Assembly (NCBI RefSeq): GCF_001298525.1
Contig: NZ_CP012678.1
Location: 1,488,001-1,552,000, forward strand
From: Psychrobacter urativorans
GTDB lineage: Bacteria > Pseudomonadota > Gammaproteobacteria > Pseudomonadales > Moraxellaceae
DNA length: 64,000 nucleotides
Reading direction: 5' to 3'
The notes under the pieces are model-generated. The model searched no databases. It was not told the DNA's origin and saw only the letters and a list, made by a program, of their open reading frames with translations. The translations under genes were made by a program, and so were the position numbers. The stretch's first letter is position 1. Each line of letters begins with the position of its first letter. Shown piece after piece: positions 38,559 to 48,032 of this stretch.

Positions 38559-39041
38559 AAATATCAGTACCTTTACAGAATTTTTATCGTAATTATTACC
38601 GTTAATAAGGCGATAAATATTAGCACGACTTAAGGGCTTAAAGGTATGAAAATGTGACAGTGGCTTGCTGTAGGTATAAGAAAATGATAAACAGTTATCA
38701 GCAGAGACAGCCGATACCTTAAGAAAATATCAGCTGCTATCAATATTTTTTACTTTTTTATATCAATATCAGCAGTGCTACAACGTATCCTCTGAATTTA
38801 GACGGGCAACAGCTTGATAAATCAACGCAGCATCTCCATTAATAGCGCAAACTTTTATTAATTGATGTGGTTAAACAGCATACCGCCGTTTTGGCTTGCA
38901 ACGTTCCGTTACTCCTTATTTTTTATATCCTTATAGCTGAGGTTTCATGTGAAACACTGGCGTGCGAATAATGATAAAAAATAAGTGTGATTATCGATGA
39001 GATTGTGAGCAGGCAGGGCTGTGAAGACGATAGGAGAGCCC
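38559..39041. other. Upstream region of dnaJ (483 nt)
   Basis: No supported gene. Contains a parS-like palindrome at 38941-38956. AAGAAAATATCAGCTGCTATC has short dyad symmetry but nothing recognised. No clear heat-shock promoter was identified by eye. AGGAG precedes the dnaJ ATG. Confidence 0.4.
38941..38956. promoter_or_regulatory. parS-like palindrome, one core mismatch
   Basis: GGTTTCATGTGAAACA, with CATGTG in place of CACGTG, 86 nt before dnaJ. A core mismatch plus a flank mismatch. Confidence 0.4.
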
Positions 39042-40181
39042 ATGAGTAAGCGCGATTTTTATGAGATATTAGGCGTCAGTAAAACCGCTGATAGCAAAGA
39101 GATTAAACGATCGTATCGCAAGCTGGCGATGAAATATCACCCCGATCGCAACTCTGACGATCCAAAGGCGGAAGAGAAATTCAAAGAAGCGTCGATGGCT
39201 TATGAAGTGCTCAGCGATACCGATAAGCGTTCTGCTTATGATCGCATGGGACATGCCGCTTTTGAAAATGGCATGGGTGGCGGCGGTTTTGGTGGCGGTG
39301 GTAACTTCCAAGATATCTTTGGTGATGTTTTCGGCAGTTTTGGCGATATTTTTGGTCAGTCACGCGGTGGCGGTGGTGGTAATCGTAGCCGTACTCGTCG
39401 CGGTTCAGACTTACGTTATATGCTGGAGCTGACTTTAGAGGAAGCGGTTCGTGGCTGTAAAAAAGAGATTGCCTTTACCGCGCCTGCGCCTTGTGGCACT
39501 TGTGATGGTAAAGGTGCGAAAAATGCCTCAGACGTGGTCACCTGCCAGATGTGTCATGGGCAGGGTCAAGTGCGTATGCAGCAAGGCTTTTTTCAAGTAC
39601 AACAAGCGTGCCCACAGTGCGGTGGTAGTGGACAACAAATTAAAAATCCATGTCCTGACTGTCATGGTAATGGGGTCAAAGACAAATCGCGCAATTTAGA
39701 AGTCTCTATTCCAGCCGGCGTTGATGATGGTGACCGTGTACGTCTAAGCGGTGAAGGTGAAGCGGGCGGTGCAGGCGTGCAAAATGGCGACTTATACGTC
39801 GAAGTACGGGTCAAACCGCACGATGTCTTTAAGCGTCAAGGTGCCGATCTTTATATGGACGTGCCTGTTAGCATCACGGATGCTGCGCTCGGTAAAGAAG
39901 TTGAGATTCCAACCTTAGATGGTAAAGTGAAAATTAAAATTGCCGAAGGTACACAAAGTGGCAAAATGCTGCGTGTACGTGGACGCGGCGTGACGCCGGT
40001 ACGCACCACCATGAAAGGTGATTTGATTTGTCGCGTGGTGATTGAAACGCCAGTGGATCTGACTCGCGAACAAAAAGATTTACTGCGTCAATTCCAAGAC
40101 ACGCTTGACGGTGATAGTCATCATCAGCAATCACCACATAAAAAATCTTTCTTTAAGAAAATTGGTGACTTGTTCGACTGA
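39042..40181 (+). CDS. dnaJ: Chaperone DnaJ
   Basis: Hsp40 co-chaperone of DnaK, 379 aa. J domain with HPD; Gly/Phe-rich linker ([20 protein letters not shown] region); zinc domain with four CxxCxGxG repeats ([32 protein letters not shown]); C-terminal substrate-binding domains. Start at 39042 ([12 protein letters not shown]) with AGGAG directly upstream; the frame extends 7 codons further. dnaK is not in this window. A terminator whose stem is a parS palindrome follows. Confidence 0.97.
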   Translation: MSKRDFYEILGVSKTADSKEIKRSYRKLAMKYHPDRNSDDPKAEEKFKEASMAYEVLSDTDKRSAYDRMGHAAFENGMGGGGFGGGGNFQDIFGDVFGSFGDIFGQSRGGGGGNRSRTRRGSDLRYMLELTLEEAVRGCKKEIAFTAPAPCGTCDGKGAKNASDVVTCQMCHGQGQVRMQQGFFQVQQACPQCGGSGQQIKNPCPDCHGNGVKDKSRNLEVSIPAGVDDGDRVRLSGEGEAGGAGVQNGDLYVEVRVKPHDVFKRQGADLYMDVPVSITDAALGKEVEIPTLDGKVKIKIAEGTQSGKMLRVRGRGVTPVRTTMKGDLICRVVIETPVDLTREQKDLLRQFQDTLDGDSHHQQSPHKKSFFKKIGDLFD

Positions 40182-40215
40182 TAATATTAATTATTCATTC
40201 CTATTAGCAGTCATC

Positions 40216-40252
40216 AGCCTAGGAGTTTCACGTGAAACTCTTGGGCTTTTTT
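40216..40252 (+). terminator. dnaJ terminator built on a parS palindrome
   Basis: Dyad centred at 40231/40232: every base from 40216 to 40231 pairs with its mirror, with two G-T wobbles, and a T-run follows at 40247-40252. The centre is a perfect parS core (40224-40239, AGTTTCACGTGAAACT). As RNA the 16 bp would close with a small loop. Confidence 0.8.
40224..40239. promoter_or_regulatory. parS site, perfect core
   Basis: AGTTTCACGTGAAACT within the dnaJ terminator stem. Confidence 0.7.
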
Positions 40253-40428
40253 ATGCTCGTTATTTAAAGTTATCATGGTTCTTTATACAAATATTATGTC
40301 TACTCGGCTCACGATAAGTCTTTGCTAACGGGCGCAAAATCATTTCATGCTATGATATTCAATACCATGATCAGCAAGCACCACTTTATATAATAATGAT
40401 GTTAACTCATAAAAATTTAGGATAAAAA

Positions 40429-41280
40429 ATGAACCAACAAGCAACGAATCAGACGAATCAGACGAATAATAAAGCCATTAAAATCGGTGTCATTGGCGCA
40501 GGTGGACGCATGGGACGTATGCTCATCGAAGCCGTTCAAGACAATCCACAAACCACTTTAAGCGCCGCCATTGAACGTCAAGGTTCAAGTCTCGTTGGCG
40601 CAGATGCTGGCGAAGTAGCCGCTATCGGGCACCTCAATGTGTCAATCGTTGATGATTTAGTCAGTATTATTGATGACATTGACGTGCTGATTGATTTTAG
40701 TTTGCCTGCTGCTACTGAGCAAAATATGAAGATTTGTGCGCAACATAACGTTGCGATGGTTATCGGTACGACTGGTTTTAATGAGCAACAAGAGGCTGTT
40801 TTGGCAGAAGCCAGCAAAAAAATCGCTATCGTTTATGCTGGTAATTACTCTACAGGTGTGAATTTATCTTTAAAACTATTGGGCATGGCAGCAAAAGCCT
40901 TTGGCACGGATGCCGATGTTGAAATCATCGAAGCTCATCATAAGCATAAAATTGATGCGCCATCGGGTACGGCTTATATGATGGCAGAAGCCGTTGCCGC
41001 AGCACGTGGACAAAATTTAAAAGACGTAGCGGTATATGGTCGCGAAGGACAAACGGGCGCGCGCGAAACCGGTACTATTGGGATTCATGCGATTCGTGGT
41101 GGCGAAATTATTGGCGACCACACGGTGATGTTTATTGCTGATGGTGAAGTGGTAGAAATTACCCATCGCGCGCGCGCGCGAATGACGTTTGCCGCAGGCG
41201 CAGTTCGTGCAACCACCTGGGTCATTCAGCAATCAGCAGGACAATATAATATGCAAGATGTTTTGGGTTTGAATGACTAA
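40429..41280 (+). CDS. dapB: 4-hydroxy-tetrahydrodipicolinate reductase
   Basis: NAD(P)H-dependent reductase of the lysine/meso-diaminopimelate pathway. 283 aa. Rossmann [15 protein letters not shown] near residue 19, the GTTGF motif, catalytic [15 protein letters not shown] with the His and Lys residues, and [14 protein letters not shown]. The N-terminal leader of about 15 residues (Asn/Gln/Thr-rich) is encoded by a short tandem repeat of ACGAATCAG at 40446-40465. Feeds peptidoglycan and lysine synthesis; mpl in this window recycles mDAP peptides. Confidence 0.97.
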   Translation: MNQQATNQTNQTNNKAIKIGVIGAGGRMGRMLIEAVQDNPQTTLSAAIERQGSSLVGADAGEVAAIGHLNVSIVDDLVSIIDDIDVLIDFSLPAATEQNMKICAQHNVAMVIGTTGFNEQQEAVLAEASKKIAIVYAGNYSTGVNLSLKLLGMAAKAFGTDADVEIIEAHHKHKIDAPSGTAYMMAEAVAAARGQNLKDVAVYGREGQTGARETGTIGIHAIRGGEIIGDHTVMFIADGEVVEITHRARARMTFAAGAVRATTWVIQQSAGQYNMQDVLGLND

Positions 41281-41358
41281 GGCAGATGCGAAAAGGGATT
41301 TGCTATTCATCATAAGAATCTCGAAATGAGCTCATAAGGTGATAATAAGGAGTGACGC

Positions 41359-42246
41359 ATGCACATAGAAAAATGTCATCTGACGGGTTTTCTTGGTACT
41401 AATTTTTTTCATGCGCAGCTAATAGCAATTGCACTAAGCGTTATTCTATTACCTATCTTTACCCATGCTGCCCCTTTTCAAACCTATGTCATTGCTACTT
41501 ATGGCGGTGAAACCTTGCTACCTGCCGTCCGCCAACAGCTGAGCGCCAGTGCCGATGGCGGCTCAGTGACGACTTATCAAGATAAACTGGTACTGAATAC
41601 CACACCCGCCAATTATCAAGCCGTACAGCAATTACTCACACAAATTGATACCCAACCGCAAGCACTGACGGTTGCCGTGCGCGTGGGTAATAATAGCAGT
41701 GCCCAAGGCAATATTCGTCAAGGTCAGGTAATTATTAATAACCAAGGTATTCAAGGCAGCGGCATCATTAATCAAAGTAATAATCAGCAGCAAAGCAGCA
41801 GTTTATATCAAGTACAAACGCTCTCCGGCAGTGCCGCCAGTATCAGCACTGGGATGCTTTGGTCACTCACGCAAAATTATAATGCCACTATTTATTCCCC
41901 TTACAATCAATCCTCAAGACAGATTATTATCCAACAGCAGGTGTTATTGCCGACCACCCAAGGGATTCAAGTCATCCCAAGGTTATTAGCGAATGGACAA
42001 GTTGAGGTACAATTGGCGCAAGTGAATGAAGTGCACGTCAAACCAAATCTGTCATATAATCAAGGCAATTATCATAACCGTGCGATTCAATACCAAAGCT
42101 TAAATACTAGAATTACCGTTCCGCGCGGACAGTGGGTTACTATTGGACAGATATCGCAAAATTTGCAAAATCAACGTTCAAATATGCATGGCAATAGCGC
42201 AATAAACAGCAATAACAGCATACCGATACAGTTATTGGTTCAGTAA
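41359..42246 (+). CDS. Secretin-like protein with N-terminal NolW-type domain, orphan
   Basis: 295 aa. Signal peptide about residues 1-37 (LIAIALSVILLPIFTHA, cut before APFQ). A secretin N-domain-like segment follows: LVLNTTPANYQAVQQLLTQIDTQPQALTVAVRV, the usual pattern of type II/III secretion secretin N-domains. The rest, rich in Gln/Asn, has short beta-rich segments such as IQVIPRLLANGQVEVQLAQVNE and ITVPRGQWVTIGQI, typical of the secretin C-terminal domain. It is too short for a full gate-forming secretin (usually over 500 aa), and no secretion genes lie nearby. AAGGAG precedes the ATG. Role unknown. Confidence 0.75.
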   Translation: MHIEKCHLTGFLGTNFFHAQLIAIALSVILLPIFTHAAPFQTYVIATYGGETLLPAVRQQLSASADGGSVTTYQDKLVLNTTPANYQAVQQLLTQIDTQPQALTVAVRVGNNSSAQGNIRQGQVIINNQGIQGSGIINQSNNQQQSSSLYQVQTLSGSAASISTGMLWSLTQNYNATIYSPYNQSSRQIIIQQQVLLPTTQGIQVIPRLLANGQVEVQLAQVNEVHVKPNLSYNQGNYHNRAIQYQSLNTRITVPRGQWVTIGQISQNLQNQRSNMHGNSAINSNNSIPIQLLVQ

Positions 42247-42290
42247 TTATTCGTTAAATAATTTAATATGCATAAAAAATTTTTAAAATA

Positions 42291-42330
42291 AAAAAGCGCG
42301 ATACTGTCAATAACAGTACCGCGCTTTTTT
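42291..42330. terminator. Bidirectional intrinsic terminator
   Basis: AAAAAGCGCGATACTGT (42291-42307) pairs, one mismatch, with ACAGTACCGCGCTTTTTT (42313-42330) around CAATA. Between convergent genes. Confidence 0.88.
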
Positions 42331-42352
42331 ATAAGCATAAATTTATTTGGAA

Positions 42353-43534
42353 TTAATCAACATAAACCACGTCCAACGGCGGGAAGCCATTAAACTCAAC
42401 AGACGAATAAGAGTTGGTATAAGCGCCTGTGGTTAGCCAAAATATTTTATCGCCAATCTCAAGCTCTTGCGGCAACTGATAGCCAGTTTCTTCATACATA
42501 ATATCGGCTGAATCACAGGTTGGACCTGCCAATACCACTGTACCTTGACTGGTTGAGGTCTCCATTTTAGGCGTATAAATAGGATATTTTATCGCCTCAC
42601 CTAAGGTTTCAATCAGCCCTTGAAAGAGTCCCACATCGGTATAGACCCAACGTTTCAAATCAGTCTGTGACTTACGTGAAATTAATATCACATCACTGAC
42701 CAGTACGCCTGAGCCACCGACCAATGAGCGTCCTGGTTCAAGAATGATTTCTGGCATGTCATCTTCATTATAATCTTCGCTTAAGTAGCGCTTCACTTCT
42801 TCAGCGTAAACCTGTATCGGATTGACTTCACTCAGATAATTAGCAGGAAAACCGCCACCCAAATTAATCATTTGTAGCTTAATGTGCTCTTCATTTAGCA
42901 TCCAGTCAAACATATATTTAACTTTAGCCAACGCATCGTCCCATGCCGCCACATCTCTTTGCTGGCTGCCGACGTGGAAAGAAATACCATACGGCACTAA
43001 GCCCAATTCATGCGCCTGAATCAGCAGGTCAATCGCCATATTGGGATGGCAACCAAACTTGCGTGACAGTGGCCACTCAGCGGTATCTGAGCCTTCGACC
43101 AAAATGCGTACAAAGATATTTGAGCCGGGTGCAAACTCAGCAATATTCTTCAAATCAGCTTCGGAGTCAGTGGCATATAAACGCACGCCTTTGTCATAAG
43201 CATATTTCACATCTTTGGCTTTTTTGATGGTATTGCCATAAGAAATACGCGACGCATCAACCCCACTATCAAGTACCCGATCAAGCTCATAAACCGACGC
43301 GCAATCAAAGTTTGAACCTAAATCGGCAAGTAAATTAATCACTTCTACCGCAGGACTGGCTTTCATCGCATAATGAATTTTGGCGGTTGGAAACAGATTT
43401 ACCATCTCATTATATTTGATTTTAATACGATTAAGATCAACTACTAAAAAAGGAGTCTCACGACCTTCTGCAGCTTGAGTGAATTTCTGCCAACCGGCAG
43501 GGTCAAAATACTGGTCAATTTTGATCATGGTCAT
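42353..43534 (-). CDS. Fold type III PLP-dependent ornithine/lysine decarboxylase
   Basis: 393 aa, related to eukaryotic-type ornithine decarboxylase and bacterial Ldc. PLP lysine K58 in HYAMKASP; FDCASVYELD; FHVGSQ; NLGGGFPANY; the phosphate-binding EPGRSLVG; and the GPTCDSADIM motif whose Cys (C340) supports decarboxylation of ornithine/lysine. The product would be putrescine or cadaverine. The downstream-facing terminator is at 42291-42330. AAAGG lies upstream of the ATG. Ornithine versus lysine specificity cannot be told from sequence alone. Confidence 0.9.
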   Translation of the reverse strand: MTMIKIDQYFDPAGWQKFTQAAEGRETPFLVVDLNRIKIKYNEMVNLFPTAKIHYAMKASPAVEVINLLADLGSNFDCASVYELDRVLDSGVDASRISYGNTIKKAKDVKYAYDKGVRLYATDSEADLKNIAEFAPGSNIFVRILVEGSDTAEWPLSRKFGCHPNMAIDLLIQAHELGLVPYGISFHVGSQQRDVAAWDDALAKVKYMFDWMLNEEHIKLQMINLGGGFPANYLSEVNPIQVYAEEVKRYLSEDYNEDDMPEIILEPGRSLVGGSGVLVSDVILISRKSQTDLKRWVYTDVGLFQGLIETLGEAIKYPIYTPKMETSTSQGTVVLAGPTCDSADIMYEETGYQLPQELEIGDKIFWLTTGAYTNSYSSVEFNGFPPLDVVYVD

Positions 43535-43602
43535 GGTACGAAGCCTTTTATATCAATAATAAACGAGCGGTAAACAATAGAAGAAATAGCATTAGCTTTC
43601 AA

Positions 43603-44163
43603 TTAAACCGGAGTAGGTTGCGCTTCTTTAACTTTTCTGTCGTGATCTAGCTGCTGCTTGTCGCGCACTTTTAATACTTTACGAACTTTATCACGCGCAC
43701 GTGTTTGTTTTAGATGCGATAAATAATCCACAAATATGACCCCATTTAAATGGTCCATCTCATGCTGAATACAAACCGCCAGTAAGCCATCGGCTTCCTT
43801 ATCAATCACTTGCCCATCTTGATCTAACGCTTGGATACGCACTTTATTAGGGCGCTCAACTTTATCATAAACGTCCGGTACCGATAGACAGCCCTCTTCA
43901 TACGGCTGTTTTTCTTCTACTAATGGCGTGACTTTAGGATTGATGAACACCATTGGCGCGTCTTTATCTTCCGATAAATCCATGACAATCAGCTGAATAT
44001 GGCGATCAACTTGGGTAGCAGCAAGCCCAATACCTTGGGCGTCATACATGGTGGCAATCATGTCGGATATTAACGTTTTAATATCATCAGTAATATCTTT
44101 TACTGGCGTCGCAATCGTACGTAAACGCGGGTCAGGATAGCTTAAGATAGGGAGTAATGCCAT
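43603..44163 (-). CDS. def: Peptide deformylase
   Basis: Removes the formyl group from new proteins. 186 aa from ATG 44163 with GAGG upstream. The three metal/active-site motifs are perfect: [15 protein letters not shown] and QHEMDHLNG. The open frame has a GTG three codons upstream (44172), less likely. Only 68 nt from the decarboxylase, so the two may share a transcript. No fmt gene is adjacent. Confidence 0.95.
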   Translation of the reverse strand: MALLPILSYPDPRLRTIATPVKDITDDIKTLISDMIATMYDAQGIGLAATQVDRHIQLIVMDLSEDKDAPMVFINPKVTPLVEEKQPYEEGCLSVPDVYDKVERPNKVRIQALDQDGQVIDKEADGLLAVCIQHEMDHLNGVIFVDYLSHLKQTRARDKVRKVLKVRDKQQLDHDRKVKEAQPTPV

Positions 44164-44585
44164 ATGGCTCACCTCAGAAATACGGATTAGAATAGGCGGA
44201 TTATTATAAGGTAAATGGGGATAAAAGTAACATATATCAATGACTTTCAGGGGTTATCACCATAAATGCAACTAAAGAGCCTAACCATAGTGATAAATGT
44301 CACCGTTATTAATACTGACAGCAATACCGTCATCAATAGCGATAAATCTCATTTACTACCAATTCCTATTTTTTGCTATCCTCATATTCATGTTGATATT
44401 ATAAAGTTGCTATATTTCAGGACTGATAATAAGGGGCTGTAATAGTGTAAATAAATCAGTATTGATTTTTACGGATGTTTGTTTTTACAGACATTTTGTA
44501 GACGATAAAAAAAGACCTTATATAAAATAAGGTCTCTTGATTTGCGCTACCGTGCCGTGGTTAGAATAGCATCAGTTATACAAGG
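44164..44585. other. def to glsB-like gap (422 nt)
   Basis: AT-rich, no supported gene. It ends in a terminator at 44505-44535. Confidence 0.4.
44505..44535 (-). terminator. Intrinsic terminator of the GlsB-like gene
   Basis: AGACCTTAT (44513-44521) and ATAAGGTCT (44527-44535), 5-nt loop, followed on the minus strand by an eight-T run. Confidence 0.88.
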
Positions 44586-44840
44586 CTATACATGGCGTTT
44601 GCTCATAATAAATTCATATAAGAACAATAATATAATCGCGCCAATCACTGAGAATATTAAACCAGTAAAGCCACCATTAGCATTAATACCAACTGCGCTG
44701 GCTACAAAGCCACCTATTAGAGCACCAACAATACCTAAAATAATGGTCATAATCCAACCCATGGGATCGCTGCCCGGTTTAATCGCACGCGCCAAAAGAC
44801 CAGCCACCAAACCTACGATAATCATCCAGATAAAGCCCAT
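44586..44840 (-). CDS. GlsB/YeaQ/YmgE family small membrane protein
   Basis: 84 aa with three hydrophobic helices and glycine zipper-like spacing: MGFIWMIIVGLVAGLLARAIKPG, then PMGWIMTIILGIVGALIGGFVASAVG, then FTGLIFSVIGAIILLFLYEF. This is the pattern of transglycosylase-associated/stress-response proteins such as YeaQ. Function unclear; members are often induced in stress. Clear terminator downstream. Confidence 0.9.
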   Translation of the reverse strand: MGFIWMIIVGLVAGLLARAIKPGSDPMGWIMTIILGIVGALIGGFVASAVGINANGGFTGLIFSVIGAIILLFLYEFIMSKRHV

Positions 44841-45244
44841 TTCTATTCTCCTAATTTATTCATTATTCATTATATTTTTATTTATCATCGACTACTTATT
44901 TGATGAAGTTATTGTAATCAATCAATAATTTAAAAAGTAAGCGCAAATTGTTATCTGTGTAGGCGCTATGTCAGAGAATGGGGCGAATTGCTATTATGCA
45001 GATGCTTTAGGTAAATGAAAGGTTACCAAGGTAGGTTTAACGATAACGAAAGACAGTATTTGTGTCCTTTGTTTTTGATAAGCGAATCTAAAAATAACGC
45101 CATAACAAAGACAACCATAAAAAGTAGCGCTATAAAAAGTAGCACCACTCTTAATGTATTGGTCATCAAGAGTGGCGCTATTGGCAATTTTAGCCATGTT
45201 GGTATGGGCTAAAGGCTTTACTGTCTTATTTTAGCTGAAGAAAA
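44841..45244. other. Upstream of the glsB-like gene; also the end of mpl
   Basis: 404 nt with no supported gene. Direct repeats of ATAAAAAGTAGC at 45117-45128 and 45132-45143 (period 15). The mpl terminator at 45141-45179 uses the second repeat as its T-tract on the minus strand. Confidence 0.45.
45141..45179 (-). terminator. Probable mpl terminator
   Basis: AGCGCCACTCTT (complement of 45168-45179) pairs with AAGAGTGGTGCT (complement of 45141-45152), one wobble, 15-nt loop, followed on the minus strand by ACTTTTTAT. Lies 66 nt after the mpl stop. Confidence 0.65.
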
Positions 45245-46756
45245 TTAATCACGTAATGCATGTAGTAAGCGTTCATGAATGCCTTCAAAGCCGCCATTGG
45301 ACATGATAATAATGGCATCACCGGCAACAGCATGTGTGCGAATATGCTCAATGATGCCATCGACACTACGCATGACTTGTTGATGACCCATATCACCGTT
45401 TGCTGTATTGGCGACAGTGGCACGCTCAATCACTTCTTTTAGACCCCATTCAAGACCATTTGGCTCATACCAAATCGTATGATCGGCAAGTGCCGCCGAT
45501 TGTGCCAAGCTGTTTTGGTGAATGCCCATTTTCATGGTGTTGCTACGTGGCTCAATAATCGACCAAATGCGCCGACCTGCGAGTTTCTTCTTCGCACCAT
45601 CTAAGGTAGTGGTAATGGCAGTGGGGTGATGGGCAAAATCGTCGAAGACTAGGATGTCGTTCACATCGCCAATAAGCTCCATCCGGCGCTTAATACCTGC
45701 AAAAGCCGACAACGCTGCACATGCCGTCTCGATATTTACGCCAATATTGTAGGCTGCCGCGATGGCAACTAGGGCATTATTCACATTATGAATGCCGCTC
45801 ATTGACCAATCTACCGTGGCGGTCGTTGTTTTATCTTCTGCAAAACTGACGTTAAATTGACTGCCATCGGCGGTAATCAGCTCTGCTTGCCAATTGCTGT
45901 TAGTCGTTGCTATAGCCGCGTTATGGTTAGTAGAAGATTGACGGTCAGTTACTGTTGTGCGCCAAACCGGTGTCCAAACGCCTTTTGCCAGTGTCTCTTC
46001 TAAGCTAGCCGTTGCTGCTGGCATGATAATTTTACCTGTGCTCGGAATCATGCGTATCATGTGATGGAACTGAGTTTGAATGGCGTTTAAGTCGGCAAAA
46101 ATATCGGCGTGGTCAAATTCAAGGTTGTTTAAAATAGCAGTACGCGGGCGATAATGCACAAATTTGGAACGCTTATCAAAAAATGCTGAATCATACTCAT
46201 CGGCTTCAATGACAAAGTAACCTGCTGTCTTTGTGCCTGATTCTTGACTCTGTTTTGTATCATCAAGAGTGTCCGAACCCAAATAGCTACTATGCGCAAA
46301 CACCTGTTGTAAGTGCTCATCTGTGGTATCGACTAACGGCACGCCACCAATTAAAAACCCAGCATCGATCCCAGCATAATGAAGTATCCATGCCAACATC
46401 GTGGTGGTGGTGGTTTTACCATGGGTACCAGCAACCGCTAAGACATGACGTGATTGCAGCACTTGCTCCGATAAAAACTGTGGTCCTGAGGTATAACGCA
46501 TACCTTTATCTAACATATATTCAATGACGTCCATACCGCGCTTCATGGCATTACCAACCACGACTAAATCTGGTGTCGGCTGTAAATGCTGTACCAAATA
46601 GCCTTCGCTAATCGTCACGCCCGCCTTCTCAAGTTGGGTCGACATTGGAGGATAAACATTGGCATCTGAACCGGTGACCGTATGCCCCAATGCCCGTGCC
46701 AATAACGCGAGCGAGCCCATAAAAGTGCCACAAATACCAAGAATATGAATATGCAT
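45245..46756 (-). CDS. mpl: UDP-N-acetylmuramate:L-Ala-gamma-D-Glu-mDAP ligase
   Basis: Recycles murein tripeptide by joining it to UDP-MurNAc. 503 aa, Mur-ligase family. N-terminal nucleotide domain MHIHILGICGTFMGSLALLARALGH; P-loop GTHGKTTTTTM; EADEYDSAFFDKRSKF; NLEFDHADIF; HHPTAITTTL; the C-terminal MSNGGF. Longer than E. coli Mpl (457 aa) through two polar insertions (DTLDDTKQSQESGTKTA and TVTDRQSSTNHNAAIA regions). Fits the mDAP pathway together with dapB. Confidence 0.96.
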   Translation of the reverse strand: MHIHILGICGTFMGSLALLARALGHTVTGSDANVYPPMSTQLEKAGVTISEGYLVQHLQPTPDLVVVGNAMKRGMDVIEYMLDKGMRYTSGPQFLSEQVLQSRHVLAVAGTHGKTTTTTMLAWILHYAGIDAGFLIGGVPLVDTTDEHLQQVFAHSSYLGSDTLDDTKQSQESGTKTAGYFVIEADEYDSAFFDKRSKFVHYRPRTAILNNLEFDHADIFADLNAIQTQFHHMIRMIPSTGKIIMPAATASLEETLAKGVWTPVWRTTVTDRQSSTNHNAAIATTNSNWQAELITADGSQFNVSFAEDKTTTATVDWSMSGIHNVNNALVAIAAAYNIGVNIETACAALSAFAGIKRRMELIGDVNDILVFDDFAHHPTAITTTLDGAKKKLAGRRIWSIIEPRSNTMKMGIHQNSLAQSAALADHTIWYEPNGLEWGLKEVIERATVANTANGDMGHQQVMRSVDGIIEHIRTHAVAGDAIIIMSNGGFEGIHERLLHALRD

Positions 46757-46870
46757 AGACGTTCCGCGCTCAATAAAAGAAATATAAATAAAAGAAGTAG
46801 AGAAAGTAAAAATGAATGGTAGTTATTGTAAAGTAAACACTGCCTTATCTCCAACAAAAACCACACCAAT

Positions 46871-46895
46871 AAAAAACGCCTAATAAATAGGCGTC
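46871..46895 (-). terminator. Intrinsic terminator after the NlpE-like gene
   Basis: ACGCCTA (46876-46882) and TAGGCGT (46888-46894), 5-nt loop; AAAAA on plus gives a T-run on minus. Confidence 0.8.
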
Positions 46896-46930
46896 AATAA
46901 GGGTAAGGGGTCAGAACCTGAGATATCATT

Positions 46931-47605
46931 TTATTTACGCGATAGCGTATAGTCAGCATCGGGTACTTTATCCTTATTCATCATTATCAGATGATTGCCT
47001 TGAATGCGATAAGATTCAAGACTCTTATCGCCATAGACAACGATAATCCTATTGTCATCTTGGCGATAGACCCCTGATTCAGTCAATGGCAGTCGGGGAG
47101 ATTCTGGATTTTGATACACACTGGTTTTTAATACTGAACCATCAGAAAATAAATTTAGAGTAAGCGATATCCCATCACAGAATGAGCAGGGCAACATACC
47201 AGTATAATCACCAATTAACGTGGCTTGTAGCGTACTATCCGTATTCTGCGCTGAAATCATCGGCGCCCGTCGCGCGCGATTACTGTCATCTGTTCTAGCA
47301 ATAGCAATCAGCGATTGACCTTCATCTTCACTCTCTATACTTTCATCAACGTTAGCCGTACTAGCTTCTGATGGTGCTGAGGTATCGTCAGAGGTCAGAC
47401 TTTGCATCATTGAGTCGCTGGCATTTTTGCTATTTACTGAACCATTAAGAGCAGGACTCGAAGACGATTGGGCATCGCAGCCGATAAGTAGCACACAAAA
47501 AGACAGCGGCAATACCAAGCCCAAGCGTCCAACACGACATGATGACGTCGTGACGCTAATAGATTTAGTAAGTATAGAAAGTAGTGGTGCAGAATATCTC
47601 ATCAT
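46931..47605 (-). CDS. NlpE-like (copper homeostasis) lipoprotein
   Basis: 224 aa. Lipoprotein signal ending LLIGC (C43 lipidated), preceded by an unusually long n-region of about 27 residues. A Ser/Asn-rich linker (about 45-115) leads to an NlpE-N-like domain: GDYTGMLPCSFCDGISLTLNL with the CxxC pair, then GVYRQDDNRIIVVYG. Likely an outer-membrane lipoprotein sensing envelope or copper stress, as E. coli NlpE. The promoter region carries a pair of operator-like repeats (47737-47771). Confidence 0.82.
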   Translation of the reverse strand: MMRYSAPLLSILTKSISVTTSSCRVGRLGLVLPLSFCVLLIGCDAQSSSSPALNGSVNSKNASDSMMQSLTSDDTSAPSEASTANVDESIESEDEGQSLIAIARTDDSNRARRAPMISAQNTDSTLQATLIGDYTGMLPCSFCDGISLTLNLFSDGSVLKTSVYQNPESPRLPLTESGVYRQDDNRIIVVYGDKSLESYRIQGNHLIMMNKDKVPDADYTLSRK

Positions 47606-48032
47606 TATCTCAACAACCTGTAAACCTCAGATAGATAGCAGCGAGAAATAGCGAGTGTAGGAAGCCATCATCATCTCACCATATCGACGCGCCATCTCAA
47701 TTAGTCATCGTTGTAAAAATGGCGTCTTAAAAAGATTTACTTAAGAGTACTATCTTATTTACTTAAAAGTAGCCTCTTAGAGGCATATCACAAATATGGT
47801 CATCAAAAAAGACTGTTTATATGCAGCTGATGCATGATATCAGTCCAAATTTGGATAACTCCTATAAACTGATACAAGATATCAAACCCTAAAAGCGGTT
47901 ATGTAACCTTTTTGTTGTAGGTATGAAAAATTTGTATTAAAAAGCCCAGTCGCTTAATCAGTCAGCGACTGGGCTTTTTAATATCATAAGCGTGCAAGGT
48001 TGATGATTAACGGGTGCTAATATTACAAGGTG
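47606..48032. other. NlpE-like promoter region with repeated operators
   Basis: 427 nt, no supported gene. TTACTTAAGAGTA (47737-47749) and TTACTTAAAAGTA (47759-47771) repeat with 22 bp spacing, and the palindrome GCCTCTTAGAGGC (47772-47784) follows at once. The dsbB terminator lies at its right end (47941-47981). Confidence 0.5.
47941..47981 (-). terminator. Intrinsic terminator after dsbB
   Basis: AAAGCCCAGTCGCT (47941-47954) pairs with AGCGACTGGGCTTT (47964-47977); A and T runs on both sides. Confidence 0.9.

Noticed and set aside
44994..45197. Minus-strand open frame of 67 codons between the glsB-like gene and mpl
   Set aside because: No ribosome binding site and no recognisable protein. 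It spans direct repeats and the likely mpl terminator, so it is chance.
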